DNA of 64,000 bases from Streptomyces griseus (GTDB taxonomy: Bacteria > Actinomycetota > Actinomycetes > Streptomycetales > Streptomycetaceae). Location: NCBI RefSeq assembly GCF_001715295.1, contig NZ_MDKB01000003.1, positions 513,954 through 577,953 of the forward strand, given 5' to 3'. Within the stretch, counting starts at the first letter, position 1; each line of letters starts with the position of its first letter. Made by a program: the position numbers and the translations under genes. The notes under the pieces are model-generated. The model made no database searches, was not told the DNA's origin, and saw only the letters and a program-made list of their open reading frames with translations. Positions 24,138 to 33,528 of the stretch are shown here, piece by piece.

Positions 24138-25330
24138 CAGCTCCCCGTCTCAGCCGCCCCCTCGCCCGTGGGCAGCCGGGCCGGCTCCGGCGCGCGGGCG
24201 GCGAGGACGCCCGCCCCGGCCAGCGCCAGGCACATCAGCAGCGCACTCACCCATACCGGCGCCCGGAAACCGAACCCCGCGTCGAGGGCCAGGCCCCCCA
24301 GCCAAGGGCCCAGCGCGGCACCCACGTTGAAGGCGGCCGTGGCGTACGAGCCCGCGAGGGTGGGGGCGTCGGGGGCGAGATGGAGGACCCGGGTGAGGAG
24401 CACCGTGCCCGTACCGAAGGCGAGTGCCCCCTGGAGGAGGACCAGGGCGAGCGCCGCCGCCGGGTTCGCCGCGCCCAGGGCGAGCGCCGCCCACCCCAGG
24501 GCCAGCGCGCCCGTGCCCGCCGCGACGGTGGCGGCCGGCCGGAGGTCCGCGATCCGGCCGGCCGCGGTGACGCCGAGGAAGGAGCCCACGCCGAAGAGGG
24601 CGAGGACCGCGGGCACCCAGCCGGTCCCGAAGCCGGTGACCTGGGTGACCAGCGGTTGCAGGTACGAGAACGAACAGAAGGTCGCACCCTGGACGAGGGC
24701 CGTCACCAGCAGGGTCAGCAGCAGCCGCGGGCGTGCCAGGGCCCGCAGTTCGGTGCACGCGGCGGCCGGCGGCGCCTCGTCGGCGCGGCCGCCCGGGACG
24801 GCGTACAGCAGCGCGAGGCACGCCGGCAGGGTGACGAGGGCCACCGCCCAGAACGCGGAGCGCCACCCCCACAGGTCGCCGAGCACCGCGCCGGCGGGCA
24901 CGCCCACCACGCAGGCGAGGGTCACCCCCGCGACGACGACGGCCGTCGCGCGGGCCCGCAGACGCGGCCCGGCCAGGGAGGTGGCGGTGACCAGCGCGAC
25001 CGCCCAGAAGCCGGCGTTGGCCAGTGCCCCGGCGACGCGCGTCGCGAGCAGCACCCCGTAGCTGCCGGTCAGCGCGCCCGCCACGTGGACGGCGACGAAG
25101 ACGCCCAGGAAGAGGAGCAGTGCCCGGCGCCGTGGCCAGGTGCGGCCGGCCAGGGCGGTGAGCGGCGCGCCGACCACCATCCCGACGGCGAAGGCCGAGG
25201 TCAGGAGGCCGGCGGCGGCCAGCGAGACGTGCAGGTCGTCGGCGATGCCCGAGACCAGCCCGGACAGCATGAACTCCGAGGTGCCCTGGGCGAAGACCGC
25301 CAGCCCGAGCACGTACACAGCGAATGGCAT
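24137..25330 (-). CDS. MFS exporter, Cmx/CmrA chloramphenicol-efflux-like
   Basis: A 397-residue DHA1 protein. Its N-terminus (MPFAVYVLGLAVFAQGTSEF) is typical of actinobacterial Cmx/CmrA-type chloramphenicol exporters. Twelve membrane segments and the loop motif TALAGRTWPRRRALLL are visible. Drug specificity cannot be read from sequence; many homologues are annotated without tests. Its stop codon abuts a MITE-like repeat. Confidence 0.8.
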   Translation of the reverse strand: MPFAVYVLGLAVFAQGTSEFMLSGLVSGIADDLHVSLAAAGLLTSAFAVGMVVGAPLTALAGRTWPRRRALLLFLGVFVAVHVAGALTGSYGVLLATRVAGALANAGFWAVALVTATSLAGPRLRARATAVVVAGVTLACVVGVPAGAVLGDLWGWRSAFWAVALVTLPACLALLYAVPGGRADEAPPAAACTELRALARPRLLLTLLVTALVQGATFCSFSYLQPLVTQVTGFGTGWVPAVLALFGVGSFLGVTAAGRIADLRPAATVAAGTGALALGWAALALGAANPAAALALVLLQGALAFGTGTVLLTRVLHLAPDAPTLAGSYATAAFNVGAALGPWLGGLALDAGFGFRAPVWVSALLMCLALAGAGVLAARAPEPARLPTGEGAAETGS

Positions 25331-25620
25331 GAGAAAGGGACCCCTTGTGCGGAACCGTCGGAGGAGTGACGAGCGGTGCGCGGGGGTACGGGCCGGGCCC
25401 GTCCGGCCGCGCCGGGGCGCGGGGACGGCAACACGGTGGAAGGTCCGGTCCGTTCACGGACCTGGAAGGTGACGCCCCGACAGCCCGCACCGCCATGGCG
25501 GTCCGGCGGCGGTCAACCGCGCGGCGGGGCTCCGGTCAGAGGCCTCGGGCGCTGCGGATCGGCCACCGGCGGACCGGTGGCCGGAGTCTGTCGGACTCGG
25601 GGCTGGACATGGGAGTCACC

Positions 25621-26661
25621 CTACTCCGCGGGGAGTTCGACGCGAGCGGCGATCGGGAGGTGGTCGCTGTCCGTGGCGGGCAGGGTCCAGGAGGAGACGG
25701 GTTCGACGCCCTTCACCATGATCTGGTCGATCCGCGCCATCGGGAACGACGCGGGCCAGCTGAAGCCGAAGCCGTCGCCCGCGGCGCCCTGGGTGGAGCG
25801 CATCTGGGCGGTGACCGCGTTCAGGGAACGGTCGTTCATCGTGCCGTTGAGGTCGCCCAGCAGGATCACCCGGGCGAGCCGCTCGTCGCCGATCGCCTCG
25901 CCCAGCGCGTCCGCACTCCTGTCCCGCTGGCTGGCGGTGAAGCCCGCGTTCAGCTTCACCCGCACGGAGGGCAGGTGCGCCACGTACACGGCGACGGGCC
26001 CCCCGGGGGTGGTGACCGTGACGCGCATCGCGCGGGTCCAGCCGAGCTTGATGTCGACGGGGCGGGCGTCGGTCAGCGGGTAGGTGCTCCACAGACCGAC
26101 GGTGCCCTGGACCGCATGGTGCGGGTAGCGGTCGGCGAGCGCCTTCTCGTACGCCGTCACCTTGCCCGAGGGCAGTTCCTGCAGGGCGACGACGTCCGCG
26201 CCGGAACCCGCGACCTGCTGGGCGGTGCCCGCCGGGTCGGGGTTGCCCGCGTTGACGTTGTGCGTCGCGACGGTGAGGCCGCCGCCGGTACCCGACTTGT
26301 CGGTGAACAGCAGCCCGCCGAAGAGGTTGAACCAGACGACGGCCGGAAGGACCAGGGCGATCAGGGCGGTCGCCGAACGCCGGGCGAGTCCGAGGAGCAG
26401 CAGGACCGGCACGAGGAGCCCGAACCAGGGCAGGAACGTCTCGACGAGGCTGCCCGTGTTGCCGATGGTGTTCGGGATCTCCGCGTGGAAGACCATCACG
26501 AGGGTCAGGAGGACCGAGCAGAGCGCGAGGAGGATGCCGCGCCGCCACAGGCCCCTGTCCGTCGCGAGTCTGCGTCGCAGGCCCCTGAGGCGGGCTCCGG
26601 GCCGCCGCGGGCCCGTACCGGCGTTCTCGGTGTCGGTGTCCGCCCTGTACGCCTGCACCAT
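25621..26661 (-). CDS. Membrane-anchored endonuclease/exonuclease/phosphatase-fold protein
   Basis: A 346-residue protein with three N-terminal membrane segments (near residues 40-125) followed by an extracytoplasmic EEP domain: THNVNAGN, VVALQELPSG, VYVAHLPSVR, ILLGDLNGT and TDSDHLPIAARV carry the metal and catalytic residues (Asn, Glu, Asp-x-Asn, Asp-His). Members hydrolyse phosphodiesters of nucleic acids, lipids or inositol phosphates; the outside location suggests a secreted substrate. ATG 26661 (after gtgagga) is preferred over 26691. Confidence 0.83.
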   Translation of the reverse strand: MVQAYRADTDTENAGTGPRRPGARLRGLRRRLATDRGLWRRGILLALCSVLLTLVMVFHAEIPNTIGNTGSLVETFLPWFGLLVPVLLLLGLARRSATALIALVLPAVVWFNLFGGLLFTDKSGTGGGLTVATHNVNAGNPDPAGTAQQVAGSGADVVALQELPSGKVTAYEKALADRYPHHAVQGTVGLWSTYPLTDARPVDIKLGWTRAMRVTVTTPGGPVAVYVAHLPSVRVKLNAGFTASQRDRSADALGEAIGDERLARVILLGDLNGTMNDRSLNAVTAQMRSTQGAAGDGFGFSWPASFPMARIDQIMVKGVEPVSSWTLPATDSDHLPIAARVELPAE

Positions 26662-26825
26662 TGCGCTGTCCTCACTGCCTTCCGTACACATCGCCGCGCC
26701 CCCGACCCTAGGGGATGGACGACGCCGTTCCTGCCGTCGACGACGGCTGTACTGCCATCAGGACGTCACGAGCGGTGCGGGGGGTTCCGGCCGGCCGGGA
26801 CTCACGGGTGCTTGTGACGGAACGC

Positions 26826-27497
26826 TCACCCGCGCGCCGGCGTCGGCTTCCCGGCTGTGACCGGGGACTTCGGCGCGAGGCCTTCGAGCAGGGTCTGGAT
26901 GATGCGGTGCGTGAGGTCCTCGGGCAGGGGCGCTTCGGGACGGTGGACGGTGCGGACGAGCATCGGGCCGAGGAACAGGTCGTCCATCAGTTCCACGTCG
27001 AGGTCGCTCCGCAGCTCCCCGGCGTCCACCGCCCGCCGGACCGCCGCCACCATCGCGGCACGGCGTGGCGCGATGACGGTGCGCTGGTACTCGGCCCACA
27101 GCCTGGGATGGCTCTTCATCTGCGCGAACACGTTGTGCAGGAGGACGGAGGAGCGCTGGGCGAGCCCCCGGGTGCGCATGGACTCCAACAGGGCGCGCAG
27201 GTCGTCCAGGCCCGCGGTGCCCGAGACGGTGGGGTCGGCGGGCTCGATGTCCCGCAGGACGTCGACGAAGAGCTCCTCCTTGCCGCTCCAGCGGCGGTAG
27301 ATGGTCGCCTTGCCGACGCCCGCGGTCCGGGCGATGCGCTCGATGGACAGGCCGGCCAGGGGCTCACCGGCCTCCAGGAGCTCCACGACGGCGTCGAGGA
27401 TCGCCCGCTCGGCGGCAGCGCTGCGGGGGCGGCCCCGGCGGGGCTCGGAGCCGCCGTCCCCGGCCGGGTCGTGCGCCTGGTCCTGTGCCGCCTGCAC
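26826..27497 (-). CDS. TetR-family regulator
   Basis: A 223-residue regulator with a TetR HTH (AILDAVVELLEAGEPLAGLSIERIARTAGVGKATIYRRW, split here by domain) and a C-terminal TetR_C-type helical domain. GTG 27497 follows gagaggtga; a longer frame reaches 27545. It lies downstream of, and on the same strand as, a DHA2 exporter whose promoter carries an inverted repeat, so it is the likely repressor of that exporter. Confidence 0.85.
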   Translation of the reverse strand: MQAAQDQAHDPAGDGGSEPRRGRPRSAAAERAILDAVVELLEAGEPLAGLSIERIARTAGVGKATIYRRWSGKEELFVDVLRDIEPADPTVSGTAGLDDLRALLESMRTRGLAQRSSVLLHNVFAQMKSHPRLWAEYQRTVIAPRRAAMVAAVRRAVDAGELRSDLDVELMDDLFLGPMLVRTVHRPEAPLPEDLTHRIIQTLLEGLAPKSPVTAGKPTPARG

Positions 27498-27630
27498 GTG
27501 GTCACCTCTCGCCGTACTCGTACGCTCCCGGTGCTCACCGCTCACCGTTCACCTCACCGTTCCCCCTGATTCTGGCGGACCGGCGCGTCGCGGGGCGAGC
27601 GGTCCGGCAGGTACCGCCGGGCGCCCGGTC

Positions 27631-29247
27631 TCAGCCCTGCGAGGGGCCCGAGGCGCTCCGGGCCGGCTCGCGCTCCGGACGGTCCGTACGTGCGGCGCCC
27701 GCCGCCCTGCCGGGCAGGAACACACCGACGACCAGCGCGCCGATCAGGGCCACCGCCGCCGAGCCCAGGGCCGTGACGTGCATCGCCCCGATGAACGCGT
27801 CGTCGGCCGCAGCGATCAGGGGCCTGCCCGCCGGGCCGAGTCGGGACGCCACACCGAGCGTGGCCTCGATCGACTCGCCCGCGACGTCCCGGGCCGCGGC
27901 GGGCACGCCGTCGAGGTGGCCCTCGATGCGTCCCCGGTACACCGTCGAGAGCACCGAGCCGAGCACGGCGACCCCGAGCGCCCCGCCGACCTGGCGGAAG
28001 GTGTTGTTGATGGCCGAACCGGAGCCGGCCCGTTCACGGGGCAGCGCCTGCATCACGGTGACGGTGACCGGCGGCATGATGTGCGCCATGCCCGTGCCCT
28101 GGACGAAGAAGACCAGGCACAGCACCCAAACGGGTGTACCGGCGTCGAAGAACGCGAACGCCGCGAGGCCGCCCGCGACCAGCAGCATGCCGGCGGTGCA
28201 GACCGCGCGGGCGCCGAACCGGTCCACCACCAGCCGGGCGCGTGGCGCGAAGATCATCTGGGCGGCGGCGAGCGGGAGGATCAGCAGCCCGGACTGCAGG
28301 GCGCTGTAGCCGCGCACGCTCTGCAGGTAGAAGGCGGAGAAGAACGTGACGCCCATCAGCGCGAAGAACACCAGCGCGATGGCGGAGACGGCGGCGGAGA
28401 AGGCCGGCTTGCGGAAGTACGCGATGTCGAGGGACGGGTGGCTGCTGCGCTTCTCGTGCCGGACGAAGACCGCCAGGACCACCAGCCCGCCGAGCAGCGG
28501 CGCGAGGACCGTGAGGTCGGTGAAGGAGGCGAGTTCACCGCCGCGGATGATGCCGTACACGAGCAGCACGAGGCCGACGATGGACAGGACGACACCGAGC
28601 GGGTCGACACGGCCCGGCTCCGGGTCCCGCGAGTCGGGGACGAGAAGCACCATGGCGATCAGCGCCACGACCGCCACGGGGACGTTGACCAGGAAGATCG
28701 AGCCCCACCAGAAGTGCTCCAGGAGCACTCCGCCGGTGATCGGGCCGATGGCGATGCCGAGACCGACGCCGCCGGCCCAGATGCCGATGGCCTTGGGCTG
28801 TTCGTCGCGCTCGAAGACGTTCATCAGGACGGCGAGGGTGGCGGGCATCACGAACGCCGCCCCGAAGCCCATCAGCGCGCGCCAGGTGATGAGTTGGCCG
28901 GGCGAGGCCGAGAGCGCGGCCAGGCCGGAGCCGAGACCGAAGACGAGGATGCCGGCCAGGAGGACCTTCTTGCGGCCGATGCGGTCGCCGAGCAGTCCGG
29001 CGGTGAAGAGGAGACCGGCGAAGACGAGCGTGTAGGAGTTGATCGCCCACTCGAGCTCGCTCTGGGTGGCGCCGATGCCGGTCGGTGCCGGGCTGGCGAT
29101 GGTCTTGACCGCGACGTTCAGGATCGAGTTGTCCAGGACCACGATGAGCAGGCTGAACATGAGGACGGCGAGGATCGCCCAGCGGCGGCGGTGGACCGCC
29201 TCCGGGACGCGGGGTGCGGCGGCAGGTGCGCCGGACGGTATGGACAT
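27631..29247 (-). CDS. MFS transporter, DHA2 (EmrB/QacA) 14-segment
   Basis: A 538-residue protein. LIVVLDNSILNVAVKTI is motif D1 of 14-segment exporters, and GLLGDRIGRKKVLL and GAAFVMPATLAVLMN are further family signatures. Proton-driven export of a hydrophobic drug-like compound is expected. ATG 29247 (after aaggtg) is chosen over the upstream frame start at 29319, because the added residues overlap the operator-like repeat. A TetR gene follows. Confidence 0.87.
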   Translation of the reverse strand: MSIPSGAPAAAPRVPEAVHRRRWAILAVLMFSLLIVVLDNSILNVAVKTIASPAPTGIGATQSELEWAINSYTLVFAGLLFTAGLLGDRIGRKKVLLAGILVFGLGSGLAALSASPGQLITWRALMGFGAAFVMPATLAVLMNVFERDEQPKAIGIWAGGVGLGIAIGPITGGVLLEHFWWGSIFLVNVPVAVVALIAMVLLVPDSRDPEPGRVDPLGVVLSIVGLVLLVYGIIRGGELASFTDLTVLAPLLGGLVVLAVFVRHEKRSSHPSLDIAYFRKPAFSAAVSAIALVFFALMGVTFFSAFYLQSVRGYSALQSGLLILPLAAAQMIFAPRARLVVDRFGARAVCTAGMLLVAGGLAAFAFFDAGTPVWVLCLVFFVQGTGMAHIMPPVTVTVMQALPRERAGSGSAINNTFRQVGGALGVAVLGSVLSTVYRGRIEGHLDGVPAAARDVAGESIEATLGVASRLGPAGRPLIAAADDAFIGAMHVTALGSAAVALIGALVVGVFLPGRAAGAARTDRPEREPARSASGPSQG

Positions 29248-29271
29248 GCGCCACACCTTAGGTACTTTCCG

Positions 29272-29290
29272 ATACGATACCGTCTCGTAT
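29272..29290. promoter_or_regulatory. Operator-like inverted repeat upstream of the DHA2 exporter
   Basis: atacga (29272-29277) and tcgtat (29285-29290) form a 19-bp inverted repeat, 25 bp before the exporter start; a direct gatac repeat overlaps it. This is the size and place of a TetR site. Confidence 0.55.
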
Positions 29291-29438
29291 TGTGAAGTCT
29301 TTACCCGGTCGCCGCGCACCGTTCACGCAGGACGCCCCCGACGGGGCCCACTTCCCGGGAACCGCCCCGGGATGCCACCATGGAAGGGATCCGGGGACGC
29401 CGTCAGGGCGCCTCGAGATGACGAAGGAGCCGTTGGCC

Positions 29439-30323
29439 ATGTCGCTGCAGGCTGCGCAGAACCAGTCCGCATCACCCGCAGGTCCCTCCCCCGCCGCCGG
29501 AAAGGCGCTGTACGGCGGGAAGAGCACCCGCCGCATCACCGTCCACGACATCGCCGCCGCCAGTGAGCGCGGCGAGAAGTGGCCCATGCTCACCGCCTAC
29601 GACGCGATGACCGCGTCCGTCTTCGACGAGGCCGGCATCCCGGTCATGCTCGTCGGCGACTCCATGGGCAACTGCCACCTCGGTTACGAGACCACCGTGC
29701 CCGTCACGATGGACGAGATGGCGATCCTCTCCGCCGCCGTCGTACGGGGCACCAGGCGCGCGCTCATCGTCGCCGACCTGCCCTTCGGCGCGTACCAGGA
29801 GGGGCCGGTCCAGGCCCTGCGCAACGCCACCCGGTTGATCAAGGACTCCGGTGTCGGGGCGGTCAAGCTGGAGGGCGGAGAGCGCTCGCACGAGCAGATC
29901 CGCCTGCTCGTCGAGGCCGGGATCCCGGTCATGGGCCACATCGGCCTGACCCCGCAGTCCGTCAACGCCATGGGCTACCGGGTGCAGGGCCGTGGCGAGG
30001 AGGCCGCCCAGCAGCTGCTGCGCGACGCCAAGGCGGTGCAGGACGCGGGCGCGTTCGCCGTCGTCCTCGAACTCGTACCGGCCGAGCTGGCCGCCGAGGT
30101 GACCCGCACGCTGCACATCCCGACCGTCGGCATCGGCGCCGGGCCGGACACGGACGCCCAGGTGCTGGTCTGGACCGACATGGCCGGGATGACCGGCGGC
30201 AAGGTGCCGCGCTTCACCAAGCAGTACGCCGACCTGCGCCAGGTCCTCGGCAACGCCGCGAAGGAATTCGCCGACGAGGTCGTCGGCGGTGTCTTCCCGC
30301 AGCCGGAGCACACCTTCCACTGA
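29439..30323 (+). CDS. panB: 3-methyl-2-oxobutanoate hydroxymethyltransferase
   Basis: A 294-residue enzyme of the pantothenate (coenzyme A) pathway. It adds a hydroxymethyl group from methylene-tetrahydrofolate to 2-oxoisovalerate. Motifs include MLTAYDAMTASVFDEAGI, VGDSMGNCHLGYETTVPV, KLEGG, GHIGLTPQSV, VLELVPAELA and IPTVGIGAGPDTDAQVLV. ATG 29439 follows gaaggag. It is a single gene with a terminator; panC is not in the window. Confidence 0.96.
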   Translation: MSLQAAQNQSASPAGPSPAAGKALYGGKSTRRITVHDIAAASERGEKWPMLTAYDAMTASVFDEAGIPVMLVGDSMGNCHLGYETTVPVTMDEMAILSAAVVRGTRRALIVADLPFGAYQEGPVQALRNATRLIKDSGVGAVKLEGGERSHEQIRLLVEAGIPVMGHIGLTPQSVNAMGYRVQGRGEEAAQQLLRDAKAVQDAGAFAVVLELVPAELAAEVTRTLHIPTVGIGAGPDTDAQVLVWTDMAGMTGGKVPRFTKQYADLRQVLGNAAKEFADEVVGGVFPQPEHTFH

Positions 30324-30350
30324 CGCGCCACCGACCACTGCCGGCACCAC

Positions 30351-30387
30351 CGACAGCCCGCCGACTTCCCCCATCGGCGGGCTGTCG
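30351..30387 (+). terminator. panB terminator
   Basis: A 14-bp perfect stem (cgacagcccgccga/tcggcgggctgtcg) with a 9-base loop, 28 bp after the stop codon. Confidence 0.75.
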
Positions 30388-30591
30388 GCCGCCGCACCGG
30401 CCCCGCCGGGGCGCGTAGGGCGCGTCCCGCGACGCCTTCGGTGCGCGAGGTGCGCCGTCCGCCGGGCGGGTGGCCGACGCGGGGCGCGGAGAGCGGCCCC
30501 CGGGGGCCGGGCACGAGGCCGGTCCGCGATACGTTCCCGCCCTGGGCCCGTGCCGGGCCCGCCGTCTGCCGTCCAGCGATCAGGAGTCCCG

Positions 30592-31401
30592 ATGACCACC
30601 GCAGTCCGCCGCAGTGACCGGCGGATCAGTCCCATCTTCCTGGGCATCGTCGCCGTCATGGCCGTCTCGGGCTGGGCGGTGTGGACGGGCTTCGCCGAGC
30701 AGACCGGCTTCGCGGTCTTCCTCTTCGTCACGGCGGCCTGGATCGTCTCGCTCTGCCTGCACGAGTACGCGCACGCGCGGACCGCCCTGCACAGCGGGGA
30801 CATCTCGATCGGGGCGAAGGGCTATCTGACCCTCAACCCGCTGAAGTACACCCATGCCCTGCTGAGCATCGTGCTGCCCGTGCTCTTCGTGATCATGGGC
30901 GGCATCGGCCTGCCGGGCGGCGCGGTCTACATCGAGCGCGGGCGGATCCGCGGGCGATGGAAGCACAGCCTGATCTCGGCCGCCGGGCCCCTGACGAACG
31001 TGCTGTTCGCCCTCGTGTGCACGGCGCCGTTCTGGCTGCACGCGCTCGACGGCGTGCCGGTCCCCTTCCGCCTCGCGCTGGCGTTCCTGGCACTGCTCCA
31101 GGTGACGGCAGCGATCCTGAACTTCCTGCCGGTCCCGGGACTGGACGGCTACGGCGTGATCGAGCCCTGGCTCCCGTACGGGGTCCGGCGCCAGGTGGAG
31201 CCGTTCGCGCCCTTCGGGCTGATCGCGGTGTTCGCGCTGCTGTGGATCCCGGAGGTGAACGGCGCCTTCTTCGACGCGGTCGACGCCCTGCTGCGGGGCC
31301 TGGGGGTCAGCAACTTCGAGACGTACTGCGGCCTCGACACGTACCGCTTCTGGCAGGAGTGGTTCGGCGACGCCAACCCGGTCTGCGCGGTCGGCGGCTG
31401 A
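30592..31401 (+). CDS. Site-2 protease family (M50) membrane protein
   Basis: A 269-residue multi-pass protein with the zinc motif His57-Glu58-x2-His61 (HEYAH) in an early membrane segment and a second zinc site NFLPVPGLDGYG near residue 180. No PDZ domain is seen, so it belongs to the compact, PDZ-less M50 group. Such intramembrane proteases cleave membrane-bound regulators. No anti-sigma factor is adjacent, so the substrate is unknown. The start follows caggag. Confidence 0.87.
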   Translation: MTTAVRRSDRRISPIFLGIVAVMAVSGWAVWTGFAEQTGFAVFLFVTAAWIVSLCLHEYAHARTALHSGDISIGAKGYLTLNPLKYTHALLSIVLPVLFVIMGGIGLPGGAVYIERGRIRGRWKHSLISAAGPLTNVLFALVCTAPFWLHALDGVPVPFRLALAFLALLQVTAAILNFLPVPGLDGYGVIEPWLPYGVRRQVEPFAPFGLIAVFALLWIPEVNGAFFDAVDALLRGLGVSNFETYCGLDTYRFWQEWFGDANPVCAVGG

Positions 31402-31405
31402 CGGC

Positions 31406-31588
31406 TCAGCGGGCGCCGGCGGCCGCCTGCGCCCGGTACCTGCGGATGTGGAACCACGCCATGTTCGACGAGAGACCGGCCAGCAGCACCCAGACGATCC
31501 CGAGGAAGCTGCCCTGGACGAAGGAGACCACGGCGGCGGCGACGGCGAGGACGCAGACGACGAGGGCGTAGAGCGCGAGGCGGGGCAT
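31406..31588 (-). CDS. Small two-segment membrane protein
   Basis: A 60-residue protein with two hydrophobic segments and a basic C-terminus (HIRRYRAQ). ATG 31588 follows caggag. It is convergent with the protease gene, four bases from its stop. I do not recognise the family. Confidence 0.7.
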   Translation of the reverse strand: MPRLALYALVVCVLAVAAAVVSFVQGSFLGIVWVLLAGLSSNMAWFHIRRYRAQAAAGAR

Positions 31589-31672
31589 GAGGGCGTTACT
31601 CCTGTCCGGGGGGCGGTGCGCGGTCCCCACCAGTGTCCCTCATGCCCGTTTCGGCTCCGGGCAGGGGCTCGC

Positions 31673-32383
31673 TCAGACGTCGGTGGTCCGCAGGCCCGCG
31701 TGCGCCTTGTAGCGGCGGTTGACCGAGATCAGGTTCGCGACCAGCGACTCGACCTGGTGCGCGTTGCGCAGCCGTCCGGCGAAGATCCCGCGCATGCCGG
31801 GAATCCGGTTCGCGAGCGCCTGCACGGTGTCGGTGTCGGCCCGTGTCTCGCCCAGGACCATCACGTCGGTGTCGATCTCCTCGATCGCCTCGTCCTGGAG
31901 CAGCACCGCCGACAGGTGGTGGAAGGCGGCGGTGACCCGGGAGTCCGGCAGGAGGGCGGCGGCCTGCTCGGCGGCGCTGCCCTCCTCGGGCGTCAGGGCG
32001 TAGGCGCCCTTCTTGTCGAAGCCGAGAGGGTTCACGCAGTCCACGACGAGCTTCCCGGCGAGCTCCCCGCGCAGGGACGCCAGGGTCTCGGCGTGTCCGT
32101 CCCACGGCACGGCGACGATCACGACGTCGCTGCGGCGTGCGCATTGCGCGTTGTCGGCACCCTCGACGCCGTGGCCCAGCTCCGCCGCGGCCGCCTCGGC
32201 GCGGTCGGCTGCCCGCGAGCCGATGACGACCTTCTGCCCGGCACGGGCGAGACGGTAGGCGAGGCCCCGGCCCTGGGGTCCCGTCCCACCGAGTACGCCG
32301 ACGGTCAGCCCGGAGACGTCGGGGAGGTCCCAGGGGTCCTTGGCGGGGGGCTTCGGTGCGCTGCCACTGTCATTCGTAGTCAT
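31673..32383 (-). CDS. npdG: NADPH-dependent F420 reductase
   Basis: A 236-residue Rossmann protein: VGVLGGTGPQGRGLAYRLARAG is followed by VVIGSRAADRAEAAA, VVIVAVPWDGHAETL, VDCVNPLGFDKKGAY and AFHHLSAVLL. This is the fold and motif set of F420:NADP oxidoreductases, which exchange hydride between F420H2 and NADP. Streptomycetes use F420 in secondary metabolism and nitroreduction. The enzyme is encoded alone here, with its start codon inside the pattern ATGACTACGAAT. Confidence 0.9.
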   Translation of the reverse strand: MTTNDSGSAPKPPAKDPWDLPDVSGLTVGVLGGTGPQGRGLAYRLARAGQKVVIGSRAADRAEAAAAELGHGVEGADNAQCARRSDVVIVAVPWDGHAETLASLRGELAGKLVVDCVNPLGFDKKGAYALTPEEGSAAEQAAALLPDSRVTAAFHHLSAVLLQDEAIEEIDTDVMVLGETRADTDTVQALANRIPGMRGIFAGRLRNAHQVESLVANLISVNRRYKAHAGLRTTDV

Positions 32384-32514
32384 GGCGCCGACCCTACTGC
32401 CAGGTAGCGCAGGAGGGGCCGACGGTCGCCCCGGCGCCGGGGCCGGTCCCCGTTCGGGTGGAACGGGGCGATCGGGCAGTCACCGGGTCTCCGCCGGGGG
32501 CATGATGCCGGGCC

Positions 32515-33117
32515 ATGGATGCCGTACGTGTCGCCCTGTTGCGTGAGGTGCTCGCCGGGACCGAGTGGCCCTCGGCGGCCCGGCGGTTCGCCCGCACCCT
32601 CCGGTCCTCCGTCGTGCCGCAGGACGGCGGACTGCTGCTGGTCGGCACCGAGGTGTACGAGCCGTGGCACCTGGCGGCGCACCTGGTGGACGAGTCGACG
32701 TGGTCGGGACTCCCCCAGCTCAGGCCCACCCTCGTACGCCATCGTGTGGAGCCCGGCGATCCCGTGCACCTGGCCGTCGGTCTCGGCCGGATCGAGACGG
32801 CCGGGCGGGGCGAGACCCTGCTGGTCGTCGCCCCGGAGCGGGCGGAGGCCGGGCTGCTCGAACGGGTGCACGACGCGCGCCGGGCCGGGGCGACGGTGCT
32901 CTCGCTGGACGGCGGCGACCCGGAGGTACGGGGCCTGGCCCACGAGGCACTCACGGTGACCGGCGAGGACGAGGTGGACCTGGACACCGTGCAGCACCTC
33001 GTGAGCGCGGCGGCCGGCGAGAACAGCGCACCGGCACCGCGCCGCCGTCGCTCCTTCCGTGACCGCCTCTCCCGGCTGGCCGACCAGCTCACCGCCCCGC
33101 CACCCCCGCGGTGGTAG
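32515..33117 (+). CDS. Conserved hypothetical protein (200 aa)
   Basis: A soluble 200-residue protein divergent from the F420 reductase gene. The N-terminal half contains LLLVGTEVYEPWHLAAHL and the central part an alternating beta-alpha pattern (ETLLVVAPERAEAGLLERVHDARRAGATVLSLDGG, two strands with a helix). The tail is basic and proline-rich. Codon bias is strong, so the gene is real. No known motif is evident; function unknown. Confidence 0.72.
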   Translation: MDAVRVALLREVLAGTEWPSAARRFARTLRSSVVPQDGGLLLVGTEVYEPWHLAAHLVDESTWSGLPQLRPTLVRHRVEPGDPVHLAVGLGRIETAGRGETLLVVAPERAEAGLLERVHDARRAGATVLSLDGGDPEVRGLAHEALTVTGEDEVDLDTVQHLVSAAAGENSAPAPRRRRSFRDRLSRLADQLTAPPPPRW

Positions 33118-33245
33118 CCGGGGTGGCCCCGGACCCCGGTCGTGCCGGGGCGACGGAGCGGGGAGCGGGCGTCATGTCCGGTTCCCGCGTCCACCGGCTC
33201 ACGGCGACGGGTCTCCGTCCCGGGGGCCGGAGCGGCGGGGCCGGG

Positions 33246-33470
33246 TCAGGCCGGCGGGTCGGTGGGGCGGTCGTCCCATCTGGGGTCGTTCTCCCATTCG
33301 AGGTTCCGCTCACGCGCCGTGTCCATCGCGTGCTGCGCCGCCTCCCGGGAGGTGTACGGACCGAAGCGGTCCTTACCCGGGCACTCCGGGCCCTCCTCGA
33401 CCTTCTTGTGCTCCAGGCAGTAGTACCACTCGCCCGGTTTGCCCACCGTGCGCTTCTTGAACAGGGCCAT
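33246..33470 (-). CDS. Small conserved protein divergent from map
   Basis: A 74-residue protein (ALFKKRTVGKPGEWYYCLEH at its start, then two more conserved clusters around a Cys and FGPYTSREAAQHAM). The latter resembles the end of a SPOR-like repeat. ATG 33470 follows aaagga. It begins 58 bp from the divergent map gene. Its function is unknown. Confidence 0.75.
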   Translation of the reverse strand: MALFKKRTVGKPGEWYYCLEHKKVEEGPECPGKDRFGPYTSREAAQHAMDTARERNLEWENDPRWDDRPTDPPA

Positions 33471-33528
33471 CGTCGGATCCTTTCCTCGTTGCCATGCTGC
33501 CCCGGGGACGCTGGTTAGACTCGCTCGC

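Noticed and set aside
29292..29438. Longer panB start at 29292
   Set aside because: The extra residues are unconserved, and gaaggag precedes the ATG at 29439.
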